Positions 25,824 to 34,165 of a DNA stretch of 64,000 nucleotides are shown in pieces (within the stretch, counting starts at the first letter, position 1; each line of letters starts with the position of its first letter). Source of the DNA: Prevotella vespertina. Lineage in GTDB: Bacteria > Bacteroidota > Bacteroidia > Bacteroidales > Bacteroidaceae. A model generated the notes under the pieces. That model had not been told where the DNA came from and ran no database searches. It worked only from the letters and a program-made list of their open reading frames with translations. The stretch covers positions 281,073 through 345,072 of the forward strand of contig NZ_VVIQ01000003.1 of assembly GCF_009728485.1 (NCBI RefSeq), given 5' to 3'. The translations under genes and the position numbers were made by a program.

Positions 25824-27692
25824 ATGATGGACTCTCAAGAGAATGCCCTTAATCAGGGTACAGAAGAAGTAAAGTTGTCTGAAGAAGCTGTAGCTAAGGC
25901 CCCAACAGAGCAGAATGAAGCAACAGCAGAAGGCCTAAATCAGTCAACTGAAACACAATCTAAGTGCGAAGCAGAAACCTATTCTGCAAAGACATATAGC
26001 ACAAAGAAGGAAATCATAGAGCGCCTTAAGGCTATTGTTGATAGTGACGATACCCCTGAGAAAGCTGAGGTTGACCATCTGAAAACTGTATTCTATAAGC
26101 TACACTTCGCTGAACGTGAAGCGCAGCAGAGGGCTTATATAGAGAATGGTGGCGACCCCGAGAAGTACCAAGTACTTCCAGATGAGGATGAAGAGGTATT
26201 TAAGGCGGAGATGACCATCATTAAGGAGAAACGCCAAAAGGCATTCCTTGCACTCGAAGAAGAGAAACAGAAGAACCTCAAGAAGAAGGAGGCTATCATC
26301 GAGAAGATCAAAGCGATGGTTACAACTCCTGATGAGGCAAACAAGAACTTCCCAGTATTGAAGACCTTACAACAGGAATGGAAAGAGATCAAAATGGTTC
26401 CTGCAGAGAAGGCAAACGAGCTATGGCGCAACTATCAGCTCTATGTTGAACAGTTCTACGACTTGTTGAATCTGAATCGCGAAGCACGTGAATACGATTT
26501 CAAGAAGAATCTTGAGAAGAAGACGAAGCTGTGTGAAGCAGCAGAAAAGTTGATAGAAGAGAAGGATGTCATCAGTGCTTTCCATCAGTTACAAGAACTT
26601 CATCAAGAGTATCGCGAGACGGGACCAGTTGCAAAAGAACTTCGCGAACAGGTGTGGACACGCTTTAAAGCAGCTAGCACTGTTATCAACAAGCGTCATC
26701 AACAGCACTTTGAAGCTATCCGCAATAGCGAAGAGGAGAACCTTACAAAGAAGACTGCTCTATGCGAGAAGATTGAAGAGATCATCAAACAAGAGAATAA
26801 AACGTCATCCGATTGGGAGAAACATACAAAGGAGATTATCGCTCTTCAACAGGAATGGAAGACGATTGGCTTTGCTCCACAGAAGATGAACGTAAAGATC
26901 TTCGAACGCTTCCGTGCAGCTTGTGATGACTTCTTTACACGCAAAGGCGAGTTCTTCAAACAGTTGAAAGCACAATTTGCTGAAAACGCAGAGAAGAAGA
27001 AAGCACTCGTTGAAAAGGCACAAGCTCTGACTGATTCTACCGATTGGAAGGCTACATCCGATAAGCTCATCGCATTACAAAAGGAGTGGAAAACGATTGG
27101 TATGGTACCTAAGAAAATTGGTGATCAGCTTTGGAACGACTTCCTAACAGCTTGCAACCACTTCTTCGAGGCACGTAACGCAGTACACGCAGGGGCGCAT
27201 AGCGAGGAACGTGAGAACCTTGGGAAGAAGAAGGAGATTATTGCTCAACTAAAGGAATTGTTTGATAAGACCGAAGAAGGCATCCAAGAGAAGGTTCAAC
27301 AGCTCACTGAAGAATATAATAAGGTAGGACATGTACCTTACAAGGAGAAGGATAAGTTGTATAAGGAGTATCATGAGGTACTCGATAAGTTGTACAAAGA
27401 CCTTCACATATCGGCTTCTCGCAAGCGTGTAGATAATTTCCGTAACAACTTAAAAAAGGTGGCTAGCCGAGGTACTGACGCTCTTGATAGTGAGCGTGGT
27501 CGTTTGATGCGCCGCTTTGAACAGCTCAAACAGGAGATTAACACCTATGAGAACAACCTCGGTTTCTTGAGTATCAGTTCTAAGAAAGGTAATAGTCTCA
27601 TTGACGAAATGAACCGCCGTATCGAGAAACTCAAGAATGATATGAACGAAGTAAAGCAGAAGATAAAAGCTATCGACGCAGAGAATAAGTAA
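25824..27692 (+). CDS. DUF349 domain protein
   Basis: This is a 622-residue, very charged, helical cytoplasmic protein with several tandem DUF349 repeats. The repeats are recognised by recurring 'W-K-I-G-x-P-x-K' lines: QQEWKEIKMVPAEKANELW, QQEWKTIGFAPQKMNVKIF and QKEWKTIGMVPKKIGDQLW. Another reads EYNKVGHVPYKEKDKLY. The N-terminal 60 residues are Glu/Thr-rich and low in complexity. The C-terminal end is a coiled coil (RRFEQLKQEINTYENNLGFL, EKLKNDMNEVKQKIKAI). The biochemical function of DUF349 proteins is not established. A second ATG follows directly at 25827. It has its own promoter (25719-25726). Confidence 0.88.
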   Translation: MMDSQENALNQGTEEVKLSEEAVAKAPTEQNEATAEGLNQSTETQSKCEAETYSAKTYSTKKEIIERLKAIVDSDDTPEKAEVDHLKTVFYKLHFAEREAQQRAYIENGGDPEKYQVLPDEDEEVFKAEMTIIKEKRQKAFLALEEEKQKNLKKKEAIIEKIKAMVTTPDEANKNFPVLKTLQQEWKEIKMVPAEKANELWRNYQLYVEQFYDLLNLNREAREYDFKKNLEKKTKLCEAAEKLIEEKDVISAFHQLQELHQEYRETGPVAKELREQVWTRFKAASTVINKRHQQHFEAIRNSEEENLTKKTALCEKIEEIIKQENKTSSDWEKHTKEIIALQQEWKTIGFAPQKMNVKIFERFRAACDDFFTRKGEFFKQLKAQFAENAEKKKALVEKAQALTDSTDWKATSDKLIALQKEWKTIGMVPKKIGDQLWNDFLTACNHFFEARNAVHAGAHSEERENLGKKKEIIAQLKELFDKTEEGIQEKVQQLTEEYNKVGHVPYKEKDKLYKEYHEVLDKLYKDLHISASRKRVDNFRNNLKKVASRGTDALDSERGRLMRRFEQLKQEINTYENNLGFLSISSKKGNSLIDEMNRRIEKLKNDMNEVKQKIKAIDAENK

Positions 27693-27949
27693 TTGATTAT
27701 TGTATGCAAAGATAGTAGAAAATACTAACGAATAAGGAAAGATGGGATATGCCAATAGTAGCATATTCCATCTTCTTTTATGTCCTACTATTATATATAT
27801 AAGGTGATAAGGCGTCTCTCCATATTAAAGTAGGACTTCGACATGCGTGAGAAATAGTTTATAGTCATTCTATCAACAGGAGTTAGCAATGCTGTATATA
27901 CCAATTATAAATAAAACTAAATTTATTTTGCACTTCATGCCATTTGCGT

Positions 27950-27957
27950 TAACTTTG
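27950..27957 (+). promoter_or_regulatory. -7 promoter element for rsfS-ftsH-cdsA
   Basis: TAACTTTG lies 26 bases before the rsfS ATG. No other clear promoter precedes ftsH or cdsA. Confidence 0.65.
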
Positions 27958-27983
27958 CAACTCATATTATATAACAAGACTGA

Positions 27984-28343
27984 ATGAAAGAAACTAAAAG
28001 ATTAGTAGAGCTTATTACAAAAGGAATCCAAGATAAGAAGGGACATGGCATAGTAATTGCAGATTTATCAGGGATTGATGGTACCATCTGTAACTACTTC
28101 ATCATCTGCCAGGGTAACTCAACCCAACAAGTTGAAGCCATTGCTGAATCGGTAAGCGATTATGTGCGTGAGACGATTGGTGAGAAGCCTGTCAACTGTG
28201 CAGGACTTGGTAATGATCAATGGGTAGCGATAGACTATGTGGATGTAATCGTCCATGTATTTCTTCCAGAGACACGTGCTTTCTATGACATAGAACACCT
28301 ATGGGAGGATGCTAAGCTGACTTACTTACCAGACATAGACTAG
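27984..28343 (+). CDS. rsfS: Ribosome silencing factor
   Basis: RsfS binds ribosomal protein uL14 on the large subunit and blocks subunit joining when growth slows. The 119-residue length and motifs are typical: GIVIADLSGIDGTICNYFIICQGNSTQQVEAIAES, then GLGNDQWVAIDYVDVIVHVFLPETRAFYDIEHLW with the conserved W-x-x-x-DY segment. It is the first gene of the rsfS-ftsH-cdsA unit, with a 55-base gap before ftsH. This order is common in Bacteroidetes. Confidence 0.94.
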   Translation: MKETKRLVELITKGIQDKKGHGIVIADLSGIDGTICNYFIICQGNSTQQVEAIAESVSDYVRETIGEKPVNCAGLGNDQWVAIDYVDVIVHVFLPETRAFYDIEHLWEDAKLTYLPDID

Positions 28344-28398
28344 GTATAAAGCCATCTAATCACCCATTTATTATTTCACAATTAATCAAACTTCAACA

Positions 28399-30468
28399 AT
28401 GGACAATTCATCCCCCAACAACAATCCCAATATGCCTAAGATGCCAAAGTTCAATATGAACTGGCTGTACGTATTGGTTATCATTGCCCTCGGAGTAGTA
28501 TTCTTTGCCGGTGGCAATAGCTTCTTGTCAAGCAGCGCAGGCGTTGACAGAGATTACACAACATTCAAGCAATATATTGCCAAAGGCTATGGTACGAAGG
28601 TAGTCATCAACAAGAGCGACAATACCTTGCGTATGTATGTTAGTCCAGACCACATCCGTGACATCTTCAAACAAGGTACACAACAGGTAGGAAAGTCCCC
28701 ATACGTAAATGTTGAGATTGGTTCTGTAGATAAGGTTGAAACCTTCTTGGATCAAGCTGTAGCCCAGAAGAAGATAGCCAGCTATAGCTATGAGAACAAG
28801 TCAGGCAATGGCTTTATGGATATTCTCATCTCAATAGCTCCGTGGGTATTCTTCTTTGGAATATGGTACTTCCTCATTCGCCGTATGGGAGGCGGTGCTG
28901 GCGGTGGCGGCGGCGTCTTCAGTGTGGGCAAGTCAAAGGCTAAGCTCTATGAGAAAGCTAACGAGATGGGGATTACCTTTAAGGATGTTGCTGGTCAGAC
29001 AGGTGCTAAGCAAGAGGTACAAGAGATTGTTGAGTTCTTGAAGAACCCAAAGAAATACACCGACCTAGGTGGTAAGATTCCTAAGGGAGCACTACTGATT
29101 GGTCCTCCTGGAACGGGTAAGACATTGCTAGCAAAGGCTGTTGCTGGTGAGGCTGGCGTACCTTTCTTCTCTATGAGTGGTTCCGACTTCGTCGAGATGT
29201 TCGTCGGTGTTGGTGCGAGTCGAGTGCGTGATGTCTTCCGCCAAGCTAAGGAGAAGTCACCTTGTATCATCTTCATTGATGAGATTGATGCCGTTGGTCG
29301 TGCCCGTTCAAAGAACCCAGCAATGGGCGGTAATGACGAACGTGAGAACACACTTAACGCCCTTCTCACAGAGATGGACGGCTTCGGCACGAACTCTGGT
29401 GTGATTGTTCTTGCAGCAACCAACCGCGTTGATATGCTTGATAAGGCTTTACTCCGTGCAGGACGATTCGACCGCCAGATTCACGTAGACCTCCCCGATT
29501 TGCCAGAGCGTAAGGACATCTTCCTCGTTCATATGCGTAACTTGAAGCTCGACAAGAACCTTGACATCGACCTCTTAGCACGCCAGACGCCAGGATTCTC
29601 TGGTGCCGACATTGCCAATGTATGTAATGAGGCAGCCCTTATCGCAGCCCGCCACGACAGCAAGGAGGTAGCAAAGCAAGACTTCCTAGATGCTGTTGAC
29701 AGAATCATTGGTGGTTTGGAGAAGAAGACAAAGGTAATGACTACCGCCGAGAAGCGCACTATCGCCCTCCATGAAGCTGGTCACGCTACAATCAGTTGGT
29801 TCTGCGAACACTCCAACCCATTGGTGAAGGTGAGCATTGTACCACGTGGTCAGGCTCTCGGTGCAGCATGGTATCTGCCAGAAGAGCGTCCTATCACAAC
29901 CAAAGAACAGATGTTAGATGAGATGTGCTCATTGCTCGGTGGTCGTGCAGCTGAGGAGCTATTCACAGGTCATATATCAACTGGTGCGATGAACGACTTA
30001 GAGCGTGCGACCAAGAGTGCATATGGTATGATTGCCTACGCAGGTATGAGCGACCGCTTGCCAAACATCTGCTATTACAATAATGACGAATACAACTTCC
30101 AGAAGCCATACTCTGATACAACTGCAAAGATGATCGATGAGGAAGTGCTGAAGATGATTAACGGACAGTACGATCGTGCTAAGCAGATTCTCACCGAGCA
30201 CAAGGAAGGTCACAACCGCCTAGCCCAACTGCTCATGGAACGTGAGGTTATCATGGCGGAAGACGTTGAAGAGATATTCGGTAAGCGTCCTTGGGTGAGT
30301 CGCACAGACGAGTTGTTAGATCAAGAGGCTAAGTCGCAACCTAAGTTGGAGGATATGCCCGAAGCTGTAAAGCAAGCTCAAGCAGAGCACGAGGCACAGC
30401 AGAGAGCACTCAACAACAATGCGACAAAGGCTGAAGATGACATCGAATCAAATAACACAGCAGAATAA
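28399..30468 (+). CDS. ftsH: ATP-dependent zinc metalloprotease FtsH
   Basis: FtsH is a membrane-anchored AAA+ protease that degrades misfolded and short-lived proteins. It has a membrane helix at residues 21-40, an extracytoplasmic domain, and a second helix near 138-158. A glycine-rich linker ([11 protein letters not shown]) follows. Walker A GPPGTGKT is at 235-242, Walker B is [11 protein letters not shown], and SRH arginines lie in RAGRFDRQ. The zinc site HEAGH starts at residue 458. The C-terminal tail (about 640-689) is acidic, Gln/Ala-rich and probably flexible. cdsA follows after 10 bases. Confidence 0.97.
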   Translation: MDNSSPNNNPNMPKMPKFNMNWLYVLVIIALGVVFFAGGNSFLSSSAGVDRDYTTFKQYIAKGYGTKVVINKSDNTLRMYVSPDHIRDIFKQGTQQVGKSPYVNVEIGSVDKVETFLDQAVAQKKIASYSYENKSGNGFMDILISIAPWVFFFGIWYFLIRRMGGGAGGGGGVFSVGKSKAKLYEKANEMGITFKDVAGQTGAKQEVQEIVEFLKNPKKYTDLGGKIPKGALLIGPPGTGKTLLAKAVAGEAGVPFFSMSGSDFVEMFVGVGASRVRDVFRQAKEKSPCIIFIDEIDAVGRARSKNPAMGGNDERENTLNALLTEMDGFGTNSGVIVLAATNRVDMLDKALLRAGRFDRQIHVDLPDLPERKDIFLVHMRNLKLDKNLDIDLLARQTPGFSGADIANVCNEAALIAARHDSKEVAKQDFLDAVDRIIGGLEKKTKVMTTAEKRTIALHEAGHATISWFCEHSNPLVKVSIVPRGQALGAAWYLPEERPITTKEQMLDEMCSLLGGRAAEELFTGHISTGAMNDLERATKSAYGMIAYAGMSDRLPNICYYNNDEYNFQKPYSDTTAKMIDEEVLKMINGQYDRAKQILTEHKEGHNRLAQLLMEREVIMAEDVEEIFGKRPWVSRTDELLDQEAKSQPKLEDMPEAVKQAQAEHEAQQRALNNNATKAEDDIESNNTAE

Positions 30469-30478
30469 ATAAGACGCC

Positions 30479-31342
30479 ATGAGTGATAAACTTAAGAACC
30501 TAATCATACGTGCCCTCACTGGGATCGTATTCGTTGCTATTATGGTGACGAGCATCATCAACCCTCTACGACTCACGTGTCTGTTCCTCATCATAACGGG
30601 AGCAGCCATGTGGGAATACACGGGATTGGTGAATAAAATAGATGGTGTAAAGGTCAATCGATTCATCTCTACCGTAGCAGGAGCCTACTTCTTCTGCGCT
30701 GTGACAGCCCTACAAGTGAATATGGTGACGGGTTTTATCGTCTTCGTACCCTATGTTCTCACACTTATCTACCTCTTCGTTGCAGAACTCTACCTACAGA
30801 ATAAGAATCCAATGCATAGTTGGGCTTACACAATGTTAGGTCAGATGTACATTGCCTTCCCCTTCTCAATGATGAGCGTGTTAGCCTTCCAGCAGAAAGG
30901 CTATGGTATGACAACCTTCGATTATCTCCTACCATTGAGCATATTTATCTTCCTCTGGACAAATGACACGGGTGCTTATCTTAGTGGCTCACTCTTTGGC
31001 AAGCACAAACTCTTCCCACGCATCAGTCCGAAGAAGAGCTGGGAAGGAAGTATAGGAGGGGGTATCCTCGTACTGATTATCGCTGGCGTGATAGGCTATT
31101 ATGCTAATTCAGGCAATAACACTCACCTCCTCAGTATGCCAGAGTGGATAGGTCTGGGACTGGTTGTCGTTATCTTTGGCACATGGGGCGACCTGGTTGA
31201 GAGCCTGCTCAAGCGCACTATCGGCATCAAAGACAGCGGTAATATCCTACCAGGACATGGCGGAATACTCGACCGATTCGACTCATCGCTCTTAGCAATA
31301 CCCGCCGCAACGGTCTATCTTTACACCCTGTCTATATGCTAA
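30479..31342 (+). CDS. cdsA: Phosphatidate cytidylyltransferase
   Basis: CdsA makes CDP-diacylglycerol from phosphatidate and CTP in the inner membrane. The 287-residue protein has about eight membrane helices. The catalytic region reads TNDTGAYLSGSLFGKHKLFPRISPKKSWEG. The C-terminal family signature KRTIGIKDSGNILPGHGGILDRFDS carries the metal-binding aspartates. It is the last gene of the rsfS-ftsH-cdsA unit and is followed by a strong terminator at 31384-31434. Confidence 0.95.
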   Translation: MSDKLKNLIIRALTGIVFVAIMVTSIINPLRLTCLFLIITGAAMWEYTGLVNKIDGVKVNRFISTVAGAYFFCAVTALQVNMVTGFIVFVPYVLTLIYLFVAELYLQNKNPMHSWAYTMLGQMYIAFPFSMMSVLAFQQKGYGMTTFDYLLPLSIFIFLWTNDTGAYLSGSLFGKHKLFPRISPKKSWEGSIGGGILVLIIAGVIGYYANSGNNTHLLSMPEWIGLGLVVVIFGTWGDLVESLLKRTIGIKDSGNILPGHGGILDRFDSSLLAIPAATVYLYTLSIC

Positions 31343-31383
31343 GAAGATAGATAAAACCCATATCCGAAGTAGATGTTTAAATA

Positions 31384-31434
31384 CCAATCAAGTAAGGACA
31401 AACAGCGCAATCAGTCCTTACTTGATTGCGTTTT
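31384..31434 (+). terminator. Intrinsic terminator after cdsA
   Basis: CAATCAAGTAAGGAC (31385-31399) pairs perfectly with GTCCTTACTTGATTG (31414-31428), followed by CGTTTTA. It ends the rsfS-ftsH-cdsA transcript 40 bases after the cdsA stop. Confidence 0.8.
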
Positions 31435-31575
31435 ATCCGCCTTTTCCAGCCCTCACATCTCTCACTTCGTACGTTAGCAAATAGGATGAACGGAGGAAGT
31501 AAATACCATCTTTCAAGAAATATAACGTCACTTTAACCGATGAAACATACAACTTAGCTTTTTGTACACACTTGT

Positions 31576-31795
31576 ACAATCCATTGTCACGCGGAAGACA
31601 ATTCATTATCACGCGGAAGACAATCCATTGTCACACTGAAGACAATCGATTGTAACAATAGGAGACAATCGATTATACAGCTGGTGTATAATTGAGTATC
31701 ACCTATGTGATACTCGAATATCATTAGCGTGATACCCGAATATCATGCGTATGATACTCAATTATACCGCTGTGTAGAATCCGTTATAATACAGA
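31576..31795. repeat. Degenerate 22-bp array of small palindromes upstream of the SprT-like gene
   Basis: Units starting at 31576, 31598, 31620 and 31642 are 22-23 bp long. Each contains an ACAATnnATTGT-type dyad followed by a TCACGCGGAAG-like spacer. The sequence then changes to GAGTATCA-TGATACTC type dyads centred near 31704, 31726 and 31748, again 22 bp apart. Units fade out by about 31795. The spacers are not unique and no cas genes are near, so it is not CRISPR. The gap before the array (31435-31575) shows nothing else. Confidence 0.85.
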
Positions 31796-31836
31796 ATTCA
31801 ACCCATCTAACTAATGACTATTGTCACACATTCAAT

Positions 31837-32484
31837 ATGAAACAAAACCTCACAATAGCCTATCTTAAAGAGGCATTCACGCACTATAACCAGCTTATCT
31901 TTCACGGGGAACTTCCCTTGCCTGCGCTTAAATTGTCGAGAGGCAAGACCCGTCTCGGGCAGATGGCATGCAAGCGACGAACGTATTGGAGGCGTACCAT
32001 TTATTCCGATTACACCATTTCCATCTCCACGTACTATGCGTTAAACAAGGAGGAGATTGATGATGTGCTCATCCATGAGATGATACATTATTATATAGCT
32101 TACACGGGGCAGAAGGATACTTCGGCACATGGCGTTATCTTCCGTCAGATGATGGATGATATTAATCAGCGTTTCGGTAGGCACATCACCATATCCACAC
32201 AAACTAAGGATATTCCTACTCGCATTGCACAAAAGCCTAGAAAGTTTCTCGTGTTGGCATTAGAGACGATTGACAGGCAATACTTCCTCTCTTCTGTTAT
32301 GCCGTCAGCAGCAAGAAAGGTTGCCCATCTGGTGAGTCGAAGTAAGGATATTATGACGTATAACTGGTATTACACTTACGACGAATACTTCCGTGACATG
32401 CCTCGTGTTCGGTCGCTTCGTGGTCGTAAGGTATCGTTGGAAGTATATATAGAAATGAGAAGTAAGATGGAACGCATAGGATAG
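31837..32484 (+). CDS. SprT-like zinc metalloprotease domain protein
   Basis: This 215-residue protein has the SprT-like domain found in bacterial SprT and the DNA-protein-crosslink protease Spartan. The active site is HEMIH (His80, Glu81, His84) in LIHEMIHYYIAYTG, with a probable third ligand His98 in SAHGVIFRQMM. The upstream fold is also family-like (YNQLIFHGELPLP, LGQMACKRR). There is no C-terminal zinc ribbon. I start at ATG 31837, because an upstream ATG at 31729 would require translating the 22-bp repeat array. It is a single gene, convergent with the SusD gene. No typical -7 element was found between the array and the start. Confidence 0.85.
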   Translation: MKQNLTIAYLKEAFTHYNQLIFHGELPLPALKLSRGKTRLGQMACKRRTYWRRTIYSDYTISISTYYALNKEEIDDVLIHEMIHYYIAYTGQKDTSAHGVIFRQMMDDINQRFGRHITISTQTKDIPTRIAQKPRKFLVLALETIDRQYFLSSVMPSAARKVAHLVSRSKDIMTYNWYYTYDEYFRDMPRVRSLRGRKVSLEVYIEMRSKMERIG

Positions 32485-32515
32485 GTTCCATCTTACCAAA
32501 CTATTAGGACAAAGG

Positions 32516-34132
32516 TTAGCGATAACCTTTATTCTGTTTCAAACTCTTATTCAATGCCATAACACGAGTTGGGATGGGGAACACAATAGTGTGCCGATCC
32601 GCCTCATTCGTGCTATTTGTCTTCTGGTCATACGCCCGATGGAACAGGTCATAGCGTATGAGATCGTTCCGCCTCCAGCCTTCCCACATCAATTCCATCA
32701 GTCTTTCGGCTAGGATGTTATCGAGGGTAGCTTGCCTATACCCCATCCCACTGCGTTGGCGAACAGCATTTAGTTCGTTATCAGCAACCTCCCCGTTACG
32801 CGCTTTTGCTTCTGCCTTCATCAAAAGCACATCGGCATATCTAAAGAGTACGATATCGTTATCGGGGCTCTTACCATCGTTATATGCGTTCCTATCCACC
32901 TCGTATTTCGCCATACGGGCACCTGCTGTCTTGATAAATGGGCTATTCGTTAAATTCACCTCGACAGCCAATGGCATGTAGACAAGCGGTTCGCCATCTT
33001 CAAGCCGTACAATCTTCCCATCGACGCGCACCGTGTCAGAATATAAATTAGCTGTATATCGCTTGTCAACCTGGCTCGTTCCGTAACCGAAAGTACGCAC
33101 AGCGGTAAGCGTTGCACAGGCACCATTCTCAGAGGAAGTGCCCACTGCGCCACCATGCGCATAGTGACGAGAGCGGAAAAGATACTGAAATTGATTCTTA
33201 TAGAGTATCTTGTTCATCGGAATCACAAATATATTCTCTACTGATGTCTCATTGTGTACGGCGAAGTTACTGCTATAATCGCTTGCTAACGTGTAGCCGT
33301 CTGCCGTTATCTTATCGCAATAATACTGGCAAGCCTGCCACGCATTCAGCTGCTGCCCATCAATGGTGAAGAAGATATTAGTCCCACTTGGACGCTGGTT
33401 GTCAGTCCAATCAGCATCCGTATATACCTCCGCATTGAGCATTAACTTAGCCAATAGGAAGTCGGCGACAGGCTGTGTGACACGCCCATAATAGGCTCCT
33501 TCCAAGTTACTATGTTCCTTCGGCAGGAATGGTTCGACCTCTTGTAGCTCTTTGACAATGAAGTTGAATACTTCAGGTCGACTACTCTGCTTGCTGTCCT
33601 TCATGTTATCAATCGTGCTGGTAGCCAAAGGTACGTTACCAAACATATCCATGGTATAGAAGTAGAACAATGCTCTCAAGGCTCTCACCTCTGCCTGATA
33701 GGAAGTGTATTGGCTCTCGGTGAGCAAGTCTCGCTTCTTATCTATGATCCTCAAAGCGTCATTACAGAACACAACCACCTTATAAAGATACTTCCATGTG
33801 TCGTAAAGCGACTGGTCATCAGCCGTCCAACGATGCAGATAAAGGTTCTCCCAGAAGCCTCCATCGTACCAATCACCCCCTCTAACTGGGATGAGTGCCT
33901 CGTCAGAAGTCAAGGTGTTGTAATCATAAACGCCCCTATAAGTGCCTTGCAAGCCCTGACTATCGGCATTACCACCAATATAATTATATAACGTGGCAAC
34001 GGCATTCACATACACATCCTTAGCTGATGTGAATACTTGGTCTTCGTCCAAACTCCCTTTAGAGTGCTCGTTCAAGCAACTAGAGAATGTCAAGATAGCC
34101 GCAAAGAGTAGTAAACGTGGAATATATCTCAT
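32516..34132 (-). CDS. SusD/RagB family surface glycan-binding lipoprotein
   Basis: This 538-residue lipoprotein caps the partner SusC channel on the cell surface and binds glycan. The signal peptide ends in a lipobox (FSSC) with lipidated Cys19. SusD-typical elements include an N-terminal TPR-like helical region (YDTWKYLYKVVVFCNDALRIIDK) with AEVRALRALFYFYTMDMFGNVPL. The C-terminus reads RYADVLLMKAEAKARNGEVADNELNAVRQRSGM, with LAERLMELMWEGWRRNDLIRY near the end. It follows the SusC gene by 33 bases on the same strand and is cotranscribed with it. Confidence 0.94.
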   Translation of the reverse strand: MRYIPRLLLFAAILTFSSCLNEHSKGSLDEDQVFTSAKDVYVNAVATLYNYIGGNADSQGLQGTYRGVYDYNTLTSDEALIPVRGGDWYDGGFWENLYLHRWTADDQSLYDTWKYLYKVVVFCNDALRIIDKKRDLLTESQYTSYQAEVRALRALFYFYTMDMFGNVPLATSTIDNMKDSKQSSRPEVFNFIVKELQEVEPFLPKEHSNLEGAYYGRVTQPVADFLLAKLMLNAEVYTDADWTDNQRPSGTNIFFTIDGQQLNAWQACQYYCDKITADGYTLASDYSSNFAVHNETSVENIFVIPMNKILYKNQFQYLFRSRHYAHGGAVGTSSENGACATLTAVRTFGYGTSQVDKRYTANLYSDTVRVDGKIVRLEDGEPLVYMPLAVEVNLTNSPFIKTAGARMAKYEVDRNAYNDGKSPDNDIVLFRYADVLLMKAEAKARNGEVADNELNAVRQRSGMGYRQATLDNILAERLMELMWEGWRRNDLIRYDLFHRAYDQKTNSTNEADRHTIVFPIPTRVMALNKSLKQNKGYR

Positions 34133-34165
34133 GCTGTGAAGGGTTTAAAATATTACTAGCTTCCA

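Noticed and set aside
31576..31795. CRISPR array with 22-bp repeats
   Set aside because: Units are contiguous and degenerate, without spacers, and the same period occurs in two unrelated arrays.
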